A stretch of DNA of 64,000 bases from Daphnia carinata (taxonomy: Eukaryota > Arthropoda > Branchiopoda > Diplostraca > Daphniidae), in assembly GCF_022539665.2 (NCBI RefSeq), contig NC_081332.1:3009884-3073883 (forward strand). Reading direction: 5' to 3'. Position 1 is the stretch's first letter. Every line of letters starts with the position of its first letter. Of the stretch, positions 53,068 through 64,000 are shown in pieces. Under the pieces are notes generated by a model. It was not told where the DNA came from. It saw only the letters and a program-made list of their open reading frames with translations, and did no database searches. The position numbers and the translations under genes are program-made.

Positions 53068-54181
53068 ATATCACTGCAGGGACCAAGAACATGAGGAAGT
53101 TTCTTGGCCATTGGCACTACAAGCGCTGGATTGGCCACCATCTACCAACTAATTCGTAAGTCATTGCACAGTAGTATTTTCCTCTTTTCTTTATTTCCTG
53201 AATCCACACCGTAAATGGCTCGACAAAATGGAATAGCATTCGTTTTGATTTGTGCACTACAGATAATTATTCTAAGCTAGGGTATATCGATTACTTTTAG
53301 CTACCGAGTCGGTTTGTGAAAATTAAAGCTCCTCCTCGTAGGAGGAAATATCTTATCAATTAAATGGAGAAAAACGTTTGAACTCGTGTTAAGATAGCTC
53401 AGGTGGTCCGATGAATACCATTTCTATTGTGCTTAGAGTTTCGTCTTTAATTTGCATTAAGGGACGGGTGGACACCGATTGGGCGAGTAACTTGCAATTT
53501 TCTGCAGGATATGGCGATTTAAGTTTTCATTTACTTCTCCACGTGTTTCATTAGTTACTGTATCTGTATAAATTTTACTTACTTTATTATCTTCGGCTTT
53601 TTCCATATTGCCACCGAAGCAGGCAGTGGCTGAATTCACTGACGAAACGTCAAGTCCGAAGGTTGAGGCATGTTTCTGCAGATGTTGTAGCACACTAGGT
53701 TGCGTTTTTGAAACCCATGATCTGGATATTCCAGAATCACCCTAGAAAAGTAACGAAAAGCTTATTTATTTTATATAACTTAGTATTTGACGTTATCTAG
53801 AAGGTACTAGTATCCGCAAGCTTGAAGCTCAGGATGGCTTAATTTGTTACCTATTTGCTTATATCTGTCACACTTCTAATAACCTTCTATTCCCTTAAAA
53901 AGAATGTGTGGGTCTAAACAAGCTTGGAACTGGAACTGGCCAATGGCAACCTCGTAGAAAGCCTTGTGAAAAATGTTAAGCAGATTCGCCATGCAAGAGA
54001 TGTAGACACATCAGGACCCTACTATGTAGGGGTATGTGTTACGAAACCTTTCCTCGATAAGCATTGTTTTGAGCGGTCAGATCCAGCTCATTCTGCTTTG
54101 TTTCAGTGTCACTAAGCAGAAAGCTGTTGAGAAGCAAGACAAGCAGAGCTAGCCGTTCCATATTTTAAATTTTAAAATAAA
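53068..54181 (+). CDS. Tentative small spliced gene, unknown product (about 60 aa)
   Basis: Three exons with good sites: 53068-53155 (acceptor TTTTTTTCAAG, donor C|GTAAGT), 53923-54031 (acceptor AACAAG, donor GG|GTATGT) and 54107 onward (acceptor CTTTGTTTCAG). The last intron is 75 bp. AATAAA at 54176-54181 gives a poly(A) signal. From the ATG at 53091 the joined frame reads MRKFLGHWHYKRWIGHHLPT then a helix-like LELELANGNLVESLVKNV and ends at TAA 54113-54115. I recognise no family. The 767-bp first intron contains the last exon of the minus-strand gene. A coding role is uncertain: another frame through exon 1 is also open, and an upstream exon may exist. Confidence 0.3.
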
Positions 54182-56272
54182 ATAGGTTTTATGTGATACG
54201 CGTAAGGGTAATACTTTTACAGACATGCATTCATCTAACTAATCCTAAGCACTGCTGACCTTCAGTCTAGAAAATGTTTTTGCTTTTCTATTCAAAGAAC
54301 CATTAATTAAAGCGAGCTCAAGTTTAAATCGTACTTCGGAAATTCTTTAACAGTTTGGGTAGGAGGCGGGTTACGTCCATGAAACAAACATGCAAAACTT
54401 AACCAACAATGCCTAACCACTTTTGTCACAAGTATTAAACAAATAGTAAAAAAAAAACAATAGGCTATTGTACAAGGAGGAAAATCGATTAAACGGGTTA
54501 ACAAATTGGGCACTTAACTTACTAACAAACTCCCTGTGGTAGTAGTACTAGAGCACGCACAGCACGACGGACATTTTTGAATTATTGGTGAACTAATGGA
54601 GCTGACCGATCTCGACCTAGGATAGAAATGCTGTTGCGTTATGTTTGGTGGACCGTGTCCTACCACCCTGAACCTATCCATTCTTGTAGGAAACTGAAAG
54701 TAGAAGCAACTGTTCCTGCGCGTTCGACTTTCACAAGCGACTAAACGCGTCTGAATTTCTTGAGAAGGTTAATTTTGCTGTGGCAACATCTATGCGTTTG
54801 AAAGATTTACATACGAAACAATTTTGTAAAGCGTTCGACCGTTCTTGCAGGCTTTCACCGCAATGTATGTCTCTCCCAGTTTTTGGATTCTAATATTTAT
54901 ATCGTTTTATAAGAGAGTAGTTGGGCACAGTCGAATCTAGGAAATCAAGACAGAAAATTTCGACGAACATTAGTGATACCAAATTTCTTGGATAGATCTT
55001 TTTCAAATTTGTCTATTTACAGCCGATGAATTTCCTTATTTGTGTGAAATACTGGCGTCAAATATGCCACGGTGTACCACTGCTAATAGCAAACTGACCA
55101 TTGTCACGGTCTGTCTTTTATTGTTATTTCGGTCAAGGTCTTGCTGCACGTCAGTTCAGCTTTCGCCAGGGAAGAGGAACTGGTTAAAGCAATGTCTGTT
55201 ACTTGAACTGTTATTTTGTTTCTTGGCAGTGTCGGGACGTCGATGTCAACAATTTCACCACACCCAATGAAAGCAGAATTTCCGTTTTGCCGTCATCACT
55301 CAAGCCAAACGCATCACTGATAGAGCCACGTCCAAAACCATTAAGCTGCTTCCTAATTATTCGCAGTGTGGGATTTCTACACCGTTGTTCACCTGGCCGA
55401 AATAAAGACTCTCCGTGCTTAACGATTCGCTTCTACTATTGGTAACTCGCTTTCAAAAATTGGAATTTACCACATCCTTAATGACTAATTGATTACAGGT
55501 AACTTACTGCTACGGATTCTGGTGCAGCGATGCTTAAGGGAGTGCTTGGTCGTGATAGTTGGTGATCGCCGTCGTTTAAAGGCCCACGGTGGTGAAAAGA
55601 GCCCATTGAACTATGTGAACTCGACCTACTGTTGAAGGCAGCTTGCCTTACTGCTGGAGGGAAGTAATGAATGGGTGAAGATGGAATGGTTGGTGCAGCT
55701 CCATTTTCATGTTCGGAAGGCGTTCCATCGGCTAAATCATTCCCTGATGTGACATTCATTTTATAACTGGTTACCACTTTCTGATTTTTGGGGACAGTCT
55801 GACGAGTGTTGTTTGTGATTTGAAAACTAGGCACCAACTAGGACGAAATCTCTTTCAAGCTGTTCTGATAGACAAGGATTTGGTAACTGAACTGAAATGC
55901 ATGAACTCAACTCCTGATTGGCACTTAAATCACTTTCTATGGAATAACTCCACTTCCGTTTACTAGCACCAGCGTAAAAATTCGTTGTACGATCTGTAAG
56001 CCTATGAGAAGAAATGTGCAGCATTGTTGTGAAATGTAGTGGTAGATATATGCTTTTCACCTGACAGTAAGACCAACTGTTTACGTTTTTTGGCCATGAA
56101 AAAATTTCGGTTTTTACCTTTAGCTGTCCTACTTTCGGTTCTTGTCCATCGATCTGCTGTCAATTAAAATATCATCAAGTGATCCAGCAGAAATGCAAGT
56201 TCCGGGTTTTCGTAATAAATCCTTGTGAAGGTCGTGTTCTTGCAATGACACGAACGCGTGAGCCTTCGTCAT
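53457..56272 (-). CDS. Unidentified Ser/Pro-rich protein, multi-exon
   Basis: Six exons can be chained: 56272-56133 (MTKAHAFVSLQEHDLHK), about 56001-55893, 55837-55508, 55432-55259, 54693-54523 and 53741-53457. The last four are all phase 0 at both ends with GT-AG sites, which strongly argues they are real; about 400 residues in total. The composition is Ser, Pro and Gly rich and looks disordered. There is a Cys patch (CPSCCACSS), a basic segment (SKRKWSYS) and an RFRV motif (in FPTRMDRFRVVGHG) resembling the RFxV docking site for SPAK/OSR1 kinases. No enzymatic or membrane domain is seen. The junction between exons 2 and 3 is unresolved: reading straight through is off by one base, and the only phase-correct donor (TCA|GTTCAG) is weak. 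The function is not recognised. Confidence 0.6.
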
Positions 56273-57186
56273 CTATGGCAGAAACGATTTACAGTCATTT
56301 TCTACAATTTTCGGAAAAAAAAATATAATGAAAATGAAATTTTTGACTCCGTATGTTTGCATCTTTTTGTATGAGAAGTCAAAAAGCCAAGGTCCTTCCA
56401 TCAGAAATAGCCTCTGGGCGTCTGGATAGTGAAAAAAGCGGTATCATTTCCTTGACACACTGACATACAGTAAATCATTATCCTTTGCGGTTTCACTCAT
56501 ATGCGCATTCGACTTTTTCAGTTGCATGGTTTACTTCTCGGATCCAGATATTGATTTTATCGCAACTATTGGCATTTTTGCTTGATTTCTTTGCCTAATT
56601 GCAATAACCAGGATGTGGACATGGGGATATTTTTTTTGTAGAATTTTTCTCACGCATACAGAATGTTTCGGGGGGCGGTTGTGAATAAAGGATCGGGTTG
56701 TACAAATCAATTAAAGCATTTAATAGCAAGGGAAGGTCATCGCAAAGTGTGCATCGCGATGGTATATCACATGTTCCTTACTTGATGCGAACACATTTGT
56801 TTATGAGGTATTTTTTAAAAAACCTCTATTAAATTGAAAGGTCTCGTATTTGGTCGTTTCATTCTCTACCAAAACTCCTCGCTCCACCTTATCTAAGGCT
56901 ATTTCTCATGTTGTGTATAGTTTAAAACAATCATTAATTCAACACTAGCAGACAACCACAAAGGTTTTGATTTTCATAATTCGGTTAGTTTATGATAAAT
57001 TCTGTCAAATCGTAATAAAATTGTTTCACGGTAGAAAACAGTTTCCAATTCTAATCCTAATGATCATATCACATGATCCTGTTGTCTACATAGTTAATTA
57101 ATTTTATGCCATGTAATATTTATACTTCATTGTTAAACAAAGGGGGGTGCAGACCGTCAGTAGTCGTTTGGAGCAAATACCTCTGT
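56273..57186. other. Intergenic between the Ser-rich gene and CCT-zeta
   Basis: Divergent promoter region about 1.1 kb long. AT-rich, no coding frame, no homopolymer longer than about 8. Confidence 0.5.
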
Positions 57187-57199
57187 TGCCATCTAGCGA
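57187..57199 (-). promoter_or_regulatory. CTCF-like motif in the CCT-zeta promoter region
   Basis: On the minus strand TCGCTAGATGGCA fits the CTCF core CCASYAGRKGGCA at 11 of 13 positions. It lies about 230 bp upstream of the CCT-zeta ATG. Binding is inference. Confidence 0.35.
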
Positions 57200-57429
57200 A
57201 TCCAGTTTAAGGCTAGTATTGTGAACACCTCGTGCTTTTTTGAGAGTCATTCTGAAGAGACCCAACGTGTGTCATTCCGTGAGTTTCTTTTACCGGCTCT
57301 CCCTGATTGCAGCACCGTCTTTCAATTGTAATTTCCAAGAGTTCTTCAAGTCAAATGTCTTTTGTTTTTACATTTCAGTGTTTATATCTTTGCTAGGTCA
57401 CTACTGAATCCAATTTCTTGTAGCTCATC

Positions 57430-59771
57430 ATGGCATCCATCAGTCTTCTGAATCCCAAAGCCGAGATAGCTCGTGCCGCCCAGGCCCTTGCTGTCAATAT
57501 TTCTGCTGCAAAAGGAATTCAAGATGTAATGAAGTCTAACTTAGGTCCAAAAGGCACCATGAAAATGTAAGTTTAAATTTTCCTTAGTGATTGTTCATAA
57601 GAATTCTTGCATGAAAAAGGATGTCCCATTTGACATCAAAATTAATTTTAATTTTAATTGTTATTCTAAATGGTGGAAAAATCAAGCCATATGATTGTTC
57701 ACTTGTTACTTATTCTTGACAATTGCAATAGGCTTGTCTCAGGTGCCGGAGAAATCAAGATTACTAAAGATGGCAATGTTCTTTTGCATGAAATGGTAAA
57801 ATTGAAAATCATAGCCTCTTTGTTACACTCACTAATAGCTGCTTATGTTCTGCAGCAAATTCAACATCCTACAGCTTCCTTGATTGCTAGAGCATCAACT
57901 GCTCAGGATGAGGTTACTGGAGATGGTACAACAAGCACAGTATTGGTTATTGGAGAGTTGCTTAAGCAAGCAGATCTCTATGTATCTGAGGTAAATATTA
58001 CATCAGAACAAAGGAAAACTGGATTATATGTTGATAAATATCTGAATTTTAGGGCCTGCACCCCAGAATTTTGACTGAGGGTTTTGAACTTGCAAAGGTG
58101 AAAGCTTTAGAAGTTCTTGAGTCTGCAAAGATTCCAGTGGAATCTAAGCGAGATATTCTACTTCAAGTTGCAAGAACCTCATTGAGGACAAAGGTTCACC
58201 ATGTTTTGGCTGATCTCCTCACAGAAGCCTGTGTAGATGCCACGTTAGCAATTCAAGAAGAAGGTATAAACACAACAAAAAAAAATTGCATTAGATTCAT
58301 AATTTTAATGTGTAAATTCTAGATAAACCCATTGATCTGCATATGGTTGAAATTATGGAGATGCAACATAAGACAGAACTTGATACCCAGCTTATCCGTG
58401 GGATCGTTATGGACCATGGCTCCCGCCATCCCGATATGCCTAAGAGGGTGGATAATGCCTACATTCTCACTTGCAATGTTTCAATGGAATACGAGAAAAG
58501 GTAGCTTGGAGGTTTTACTGTATTCTTTTCTTTCATAGAAAGCCTTTGTACCGTTCATATTTTTTACCATTCCGGCTGTATAGTGTTCAAGAATACGCAT
58601 AGTTTTATACGTTTACTTAATTGCTATTCTTCATGCTAAACCAGTGAGGTGAACTCGGGATTCTTTTACAAAACAGCCGATGAGCGCGAGAAACTCGTGA
58701 AAGCTGAAAGGCAATTCATCGAGAGTCGAGTTCAAAAAGTGATTGATTTAAAGAAGAAAGTTTGTGATGGCACTGACAAGAACTTTGTAGTCATCAACCA
58801 GAAGGTACAATTTCGTATATGCACAGTTACAGAGAAGCGTGGCATTTTACTATTTCAATGACAGGGAATCGATCCGCTATCTTTGGATATGCTTGCTAAG
58901 GAGGGCATTATTGCTCTTCGTCGTGCCAAGCGCCGTAACATGGAACGATTGACCCTAGCTTGTGGTGGCACTGCAATGAACTCATTCGACGATCTATCTG
59001 AATCGTGCCTTGGATATGCTGGTGCCGTCTACGAACATGTTTTGGTAATAACAATTTTACTTTAATTTGACTTAGTAATTTAAAGAGTTTCTGGCGATTA
59101 ACTTGGCTGTTACGATAGGGTGAAGAAAAGTATACATTCGTTGAAGATTGCCGTAACCCACGAAGCGTTACCATTCTCATCAAAGGACCGAATAAGTATA
59201 CTTTGACGCAAACGAAAGATGCCATTAGGGATGGACTTCGTGCCGTTGTCAACGCACTTGAAGATGGTTAGTTGGAAGCTACTTGTTCCTTCATAGACCT
59301 ATGTAATTAAATGCGGTAATGTTATCTCAAGGTTTTGTCGTTCCCGGAGCTGGAGCCGTTGAAGTTGCAACTCACAAGGCCTTGAGTGCGTACAAGGAAC
59401 AGGTGAAGGGACGTGCTCGCCTGGGTGTGCAGGCATACGCTGATGCCATGCTGGTCATTCCTAAAGTCTTGGCACAGAACGCTGGATTCGATCCTCAAGA
59501 TTCTATTGTTAAGATGCAGCAAGAGTTCGCTGAAGGCGGACCCCTCATCGGTTTTGATCTGCAATCAGGAGAGCCAATGATTCCTGCCGATCTAGGAATC
59601 TATGATAACTACCGTGTTAAGAAACAGATTCTTCATTCTTGGTAACTTTATTTATTTGAAATTCGTTTACATTTTTATTCCATGTTTGCCTTATTTTCTA
59701 GCACGGTCATCGCTAGCAATCTGCTTTTGGTGGATGAAATTATGCGTGCTGGTCTGTCATCGTTGAAGTAA
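57430..59771 (+). CDS. CCT6: T-complex protein 1 subunit zeta (chaperonin CCT6)
   Basis: One of eight subunits of the cytosolic TRiC/CCT chaperonin that folds actin, tubulin and other proteins using ATP. Ten exons: 57430-57566, 57732-57795, 57856-57990, 58053-58263, 58323-58500, 58645-58804, 58865-59044, 59119-59266, 59332-59641, 59702-59771; 530 residues against 531 in human CCT6A. Hallmarks: [10 protein letters not shown] (nucleotide-binding loop), GDGTTSTVL with catalytic Asp90, GGTAMNS, PGAGAVE (about 409-415) and [13 protein letters not shown] near the C-terminus. The N-terminal [20 protein letters not shown] is typical of the zeta subunit. The start is the first ATG, just after an acceptor-like TTCTTGTAG that suggests a 5' UTR intron. 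It is convergent with Lin-7. Confidence 0.95.
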
Positions 59772-60269
59772 AGTCCATGTCTTAAGCTCCACCGAGTTCC
59801 TGAGCAGCAATGGAAGACTTTTTCTAATCAATCTGCTTGAATTCTAATTGCGTTCCGGCTCACCATTTTCGTCCGCTTGAAAACTAATGTTATTACAATC
59901 TGCTAATCACAACTCAGTTTTAGTTTTTGCTGTGATTATTCATCGTGGAATTTTTTTTTCACAACGAGCTGAGAGAAATCGACTAATGTGAGTTGAGTTT
60001 AATAGTCAGTTTTGGCGTGTGGATTAGGGTTATCGACTATTTTTTATTTCTGGAAACTTGTGTTCATGCAAACACGAAAACGACAGCAAAGATAACTAGA
60101 AAACGTTCGACCGTTTTTGTCATAGTCGCTTAATTTCAAAATGAATACAGCTACACAATTTTGAGGATTTTAAAAACAGATCAGGATGGGGGAATGGTTA
60201 AACTATTAATAATGCAGTATTTGCAATGCAGATGATAGTGTTTTTAGCTGAAGTTTGCTTGAATAAATT
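59772..60269. other. Shared 3' region of CCT-zeta and Lin-7
   Basis: Tail-to-tail interval. The plus-strand AATAAA at 60262-60267 and the minus-strand AATAAA (TTTATT on +, 60043-60048) would make the two 3' UTRs overlap by about 200 bp. Confidence 0.4.
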
Positions 60270-61115
60270 TTAATATGGTTGTCTTCGCCGAGTTGTTCTT
60301 TGTTTATCGAAACGCATTTCCATCTCTTCTAATATTTTTGGTGTGTAGCGAACAACTAATTTCACTGAGCCATGAGCAGCTTTGAGCAGTTCTACAGCCT
60401 TCTCATGATTTTCACCCTCTACAGACTAAAGATGGTGAAAAATTAGTAGCTGTTGAAAAAAATGGGCAAAATCAACTTACCACTCCATTCACAGAGAGCA
60501 ATTGGTCTCCACGTTTGAGACCCCCATGTCTGTCTGCCACACCTCCAGGGATGATTCTTGATATGTAAATAGGTGAATTTTGCTCTCTTCCTATTATTTA
60601 TTTAAGTTTAAAGTGATGTTAGGAAATAATTGAATGATTTTTCTTACCTCCCATGACATTGAATCCAAGGCCTTCATCAGTTTTGGGAAGCTCTACAACT
60701 CGTGGATGAGCATGACCTTCACTTGCAGCAAAGGCTGCAATTGTAGCTTTGGCTGTGGCAGAAGCACGCACATCAGGGGAGCCTCCCATCTCTACGGTCT
60801 CATAAACATGTTCATAGACTTCCCTAACAGCTCTAAGAAAGTCACTCTGCAACACCTTGTGTAAAGCAGACAGTTTTGCCGTTGGAACTTCCCCACCTAG
60901 ATATGCATTAGTATATGACCTAAAACTCTGACTGAGAAATTTTTGCATTTGTCTTACTTTTCATTAATTTTTCCAACAGTTCCACAGCTCGATTTATATC
61001 TACATTAAAAAACATTTGATGGAACAACCAATAACATTGCACAAAAATGTGAAAAAGTTTCCAGTTTACCTTTGTCCAGAGATAACTGCTCGTTTATAGT
61101 CGTAGTTGCCATCAT
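60270..61115 (-). CDS. veli: Lin-7/Veli PDZ scaffold protein
   Basis: Adaptor of the Lin-2/Lin-7/Lin-10 (CASK/Veli/Mint) complex that holds receptors and channels at epithelial junctions and synapses. Five exons: 61115-61070, 60999-60958, 60896-60648, 60590-60481 and 60425-60270; 200 residues, close to human LIN7C (about 197). The L27 domain (about 13-70: [19 protein letters not shown] then [20 protein letters not shown]) binds CASK. The PDZ domain (about 95-178) has the carboxylate loop GLGFNVMGG and the continuation [20 protein letters not shown] and [19 protein letters not shown]. The basic tail is [11 protein letters not shown]. Two adjacent ATGs (61115 and 61112) are possible starts. All introns are GT-AG. 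Confidence 0.95.
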
Positions 61116-62492
61116 TGATATTTCAGTATAATTAAGATGACTGTCAAATTTGGGTTAAGAACAGCTAAATTTCCAGGGCAAAACACACAAAAACTTGCTG
61201 TCAATACCCAGGCTCCGCCCTGGCATATTTTGTCCGCCGTTGGAGGAGTGTTTCAACGCCCTCTTTAATAGTAGGAAGTTTCATTTTATCATATAATCTT
61301 CCTATAATATTTAATCAATAAAATTGGTTTTTTAGGGTGAAATAATTGAGAACGATTGTGTGTTTCATTTATTCACGTGTGAATTGTGAAGAACTTAGGT
61401 CATACTGTTTAGCCAGCCAGCTTTGGTCCAGAAAGAATGGATGCCAATCAATAGCGTGCTCTCAAGTCCCAAACCCTCTTCCCGACTTCCAAGGTTTCAT
61501 GGTTTCATGTCACAACTTCAAAAGTAGCACCAAATAGATTGCTATCTCAAGAAACCAATGACAGAGCCTATGTTTGACGACTCCGGAATTCGAACACATG
61601 CATTTCTATTGCTGAATGTGACCAAAAAACGCACAAAACATTACATCCACGAACAAATTCCAGTTTGATGAACCAGCTGTCTATTATAGACTCGATGCAC
61701 TTGAGAATGAAGAATAGAGACTACAATATCAAAGGCAGAAAAAAACATTAAGGTAAACGATTAGTTTTTCGTTAAGAATTTAACCCAAAAAGAAGTTTAA
61801 TGTTCCCTTTTAAAATTTCACAGAGGTGTCTGATTGTACAAATGGCACTTTGAATATTTGAAAACCGGGTTCTTAAATGAATTTCGTACAAAAACGTAAT
61901 TTTTTTTTCCAGTGAATTTCATGTCTGATAATATTCATCTCTATTATATATTTAAAAAAAAGGAAGTGGAGGAGAGATGGAATTGACCTAGATTTTTGGT
62001 TGGCGTGATAAAATTGTAGTTCTTGCCCTTTTTCTTTCATTTGTTTTTGAATGTCACTGTAACGCATCAACACCAGATTCGCGAATTCTGTTTATCCTTT
62101 TTATAGGTCAAATGTCGATTTGTGACCTACATGTCTGCCTTATTTGATAGACGAATACGAGGATAGAATGACGGAGTGCGTTCGGGACGGAGACGGAAAA
62201 CAACAAAACTAAAATAAAATATAAATGGAAAAATGTTCAACAAGTTGCCGGGCGAGAGATTGATATGGTAATTCACTTGAAACACGACGGCTGAGTCAAC
62301 AAATGCCATGAGCGTCGGGCCGCCCGCTCTTGTGCCCGGCGGGATGGACAAACGCGCCTAGTGCGGACAGAACAGGAGGTACAAATAGCAGTCGGTGTCG
62401 ATATTAGCTAGCATCGAGTTCTCTGAACGAGCAGTTTAGTCTTGGAAAAGTTCCTATTTCATCTGAGTTTACAATATCCCGAAATAATCATC
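61116..62492. other. Intergenic between Lin-7 and the secreted peptide gene
   Basis: About 1.4 kb divergent region. A GC-rich patch lies at about 61208-61250, presumably the Lin-7 promoter. A TATA-like TACAAATA near 62381 could serve the peptide gene. No coding frame supported. Confidence 0.4.
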
Positions 62493-63272
62493 ATGAAATC
62501 TACCAAAGTTATTACGCTGTTGCTGATAGCATCATTTGCTATGGTAAAATTATTTAAACTATTTAGAACTAGTCTTAAATCCACAATCTGCATCTAATTT
62601 CTGGTTTAAAAATAGCACTTGGCTAGGCCTAGTTAAAGTGCTCGAGTTTATATCCTTATTTCCTGTCTAAATGTTTTCTCTAGTTTTAAGTCATATACCA
62701 TTCTGAATGTATGGCTTACTTTCATTATCACGTTACTTAATTTAATTCGTTCGCTCACAAACAAAACAGCTCGCTCTTTTTGATGCTACCGCCGAAGCTG
62801 CAGCCTCCGAACGCCCACAACGCCGCCGTCGGCCATTTCAACCCGAACTTGATGCTGACGGCAATGTAATTGCGTCACAAGCAACTCCTCGATTTCCTTT
62901 TTTACATCAGCGAAGGTCAGTGTCTTTTATAATTTTGACGACATCTGCGATTGTGATATTGATTATTATTATTATTATTTATTTATTTTACTAGAGCATA
63001 TGGCAAGGTCAACCAAGCTACTGCTTCGGGCAGCAACTCTAATAGCAAATCATTGCAATCTGATATTTCGGAAAGCTGCAAATCCGAGCCTGGCTGCGAG
63101 TGGAGCTGCCCTGAAGATCTTAACGAATGCATGTAATTATTTTTTTACATTTATACAGTTAATTCATTACGAAATTTTTAATACGTTTTGTTTTCTAAGA
63201 TGCCGCTGTAAATTTGATCCACTTGGTACCAACATCCGCGTTTCACGAGAATCAAGACCTTCCCCACCTTAA
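62493..63272 (+). CDS. Small secreted cysteine-rich peptide precursor, unknown family
   Basis: Four exons: 62493-62543, 62770-62915, 62995-63132 and 63200-63272; 135 residues, all junctions GT-AG and in phase. A signal peptide is clear (MKSTKVITLLLIASFAMLAL, probable cleavage near AEA at 25-28). A basic stretch PQRRRRP (33-39) could be a proprotein-convertase site, followed by an acidic Gly/Asp segment and a Ser/Asn-rich segment. The C-terminal core has six Cys at 94, 100, 104, 111, 113 and 115 (C-x5-C-x3-C-x6-C-x-C-x-C), followed by a Ser/Pro tail. I do not recognise this spacing. It could be a peptide hormone, an antimicrobial peptide or a cuticle factor; the sequence alone does not decide. 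The first intron falls inside the signal peptide. Confidence 0.75.
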
Positions 63273-64000
63273 TCAACATACTATTTCATTCTAATGCTTA
63301 TTACTTGATATTGATAACCATCTCCCATGCGCTGATTTTTTAATTTTGTTTCTGCTGATAGACAATTCACTGTTGCCGTTTATATTTACTCTTCCGCCTC
63401 TTCTAAAGGCTATTTTTTAACTTATTTTTTGTTTTAATTAAAAATGGATGATATATAACCACGATTAATAATAACGAGACAACAAAACTATTAGAAGATG
63501 AAACCTTTTCTTTGTTAAACGTTCGTATTACCGCTACTTCTCCAACACATCACGACTCAATATGAAACTTCAGACGGAAGCGGATAAGTCCTTCATGACT
63601 GCATACCTGGCTGCTTCTATCCTGTTACTTAAAAAAAAACACCCTTTTGCGCAAATTGTAAATAGGGTGAACCTGTTGTGTCGTAAAAATATGTTTATCA
63701 TGTCTAAGGTCATTATTGTACCTGACCTTCAAAACGGGTTATAAATAGGTACCATGCGCTGATATATCAATGCATTAAAAAAAGGATGCACAAAAAACAT
63801 CCCATGAGCCTATGCCTGAAAATGCGCCTAGAACGGCCGTTACAAAACAGGCGAAGGGTTCAAAATATCCAACGGCAAAGGCGGCTCCATAGGCCAATAG
63901 CGATTCAGGATATATACAACTGTGTTCGCTTTTAGTTGGGTGCGCACATGACTAGCGCATGGTTTCTATTTTGGCTTCAACCTAAGTGTACCCCTGGTAC
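63273..64000. other. 3' flank of the peptide gene and unassigned sequence
   Basis: ATTAAA near 63437 is a possible poly(A) signal. A 60-codon open frame at 63562-63744 has no recognisable similarity. A GATATATAC box at about 63918 with a TTAGTTG initiator-like site about 30 bp later may start another plus-strand gene beyond the window. Confidence 0.3.

Noticed and set aside
53071-53148. Minus-strand terminal exon reading LVDGGQSSACSANGQ
   Set aside because: The preceding exon reads through in frame to a convincing stop at 53457, and the plus strand has stronger splice sites here.
55040-55445. Plus-strand open frames with hydrophobic runs
   Set aside because: They lie antisense to an intron and a phase-consistent exon of the minus-strand gene; no similarity.
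56061-56097. Possible start exon MAKKRKQLVLLS with a GTGAAA donor
   Set aside because: The exon at 56272-56133 with its own ATG joins the next exon in phase, and this segment then lies in its intron.
61560-61640. tRNA-like GTTCGAATTCC box on the minus strand
   Set aside because: No matching A box and no cloverleaf pairing could be drawn.
1-64000. CRISPR arrays, phage, operons or bacterial defence genes
   Set aside because: The window is clearly eukaryotic; the repeats are simple microsatellites without regular spacers.
1-64000. Transposable elements
   Set aside because: No reverse transcriptase, transposase catalytic motifs, long terminal repeats or clear inverted repeats were seen. Short non-coding elements cannot be excluded by eye.

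Overview
The window is nuclear DNA of an arthropod, most probably a cladoceran crustacean close to Daphnia. The evidence is GT-AG introns (many 55-130 bp), insect/crustacean-type protein families (an omb/bifid-like T-box factor, a group II chitinase, Orai, Veli/Lin-7) and no prokaryotic gene layout. The species assignment is inference. All exon models below were built by hand from reading frame, splice sites and phase. No database search was possible.

Region 1 (1 to about 12.9 kb) holds the 5' part of a minus-strand T-box gene of the Tbx2/3 (optomotor-blind/bifid) class. Five exons give the N-terminus and the whole DNA-binding domain. They are spread over 12 kb by introns of about 3 kb and 7.8 kb, and the gene runs off the left edge.

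Region 2 (about 12.9 to 40.4 kb) is a gene desert of roughly 27 kb upstream of that gene. It is extremely rich in A, T, C and G homopolymers and CA/GT microsatellites. I find no protein-coding gene in it. Its features are a promoter-like cluster near 14.5-14.8 kb and a possible spliced non-coding exon pair near 39 kb.

Region 3 (40.4 to 64 kb) is gene-dense and nearly free of long homopolymers. In order it holds: a two-catalytic-domain chitinase (+); Nup88 (+); a THAP zinc-finger protein (-); an Orai calcium channel with unusual pore residues (-); an unidentified Ser-rich protein gene (-) with a tentative small spliced gene (+) overlapping its 3' end; the chaperonin subunit CCT-zeta (+); Lin-7/Veli (-); and a small secreted cysteine-rich peptide (+).

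The neighbours are functionally unrelated: developmental transcription factor, cuticle turnover, nuclear pore, calcium entry, protein folding and cell polarity. This is a normal eukaryotic gene neighbourhood, not an operon or defence island. The most unusual items are the altered Orai pore, the chitinase built by intragenic duplication, the nested gene pair at 53-56 kb, repeated CTCF-like motifs at promoters, and the sharp change in sequence texture near 38-40 kb. I recognise no transposon, tRNA, rRNA or CRISPR array.
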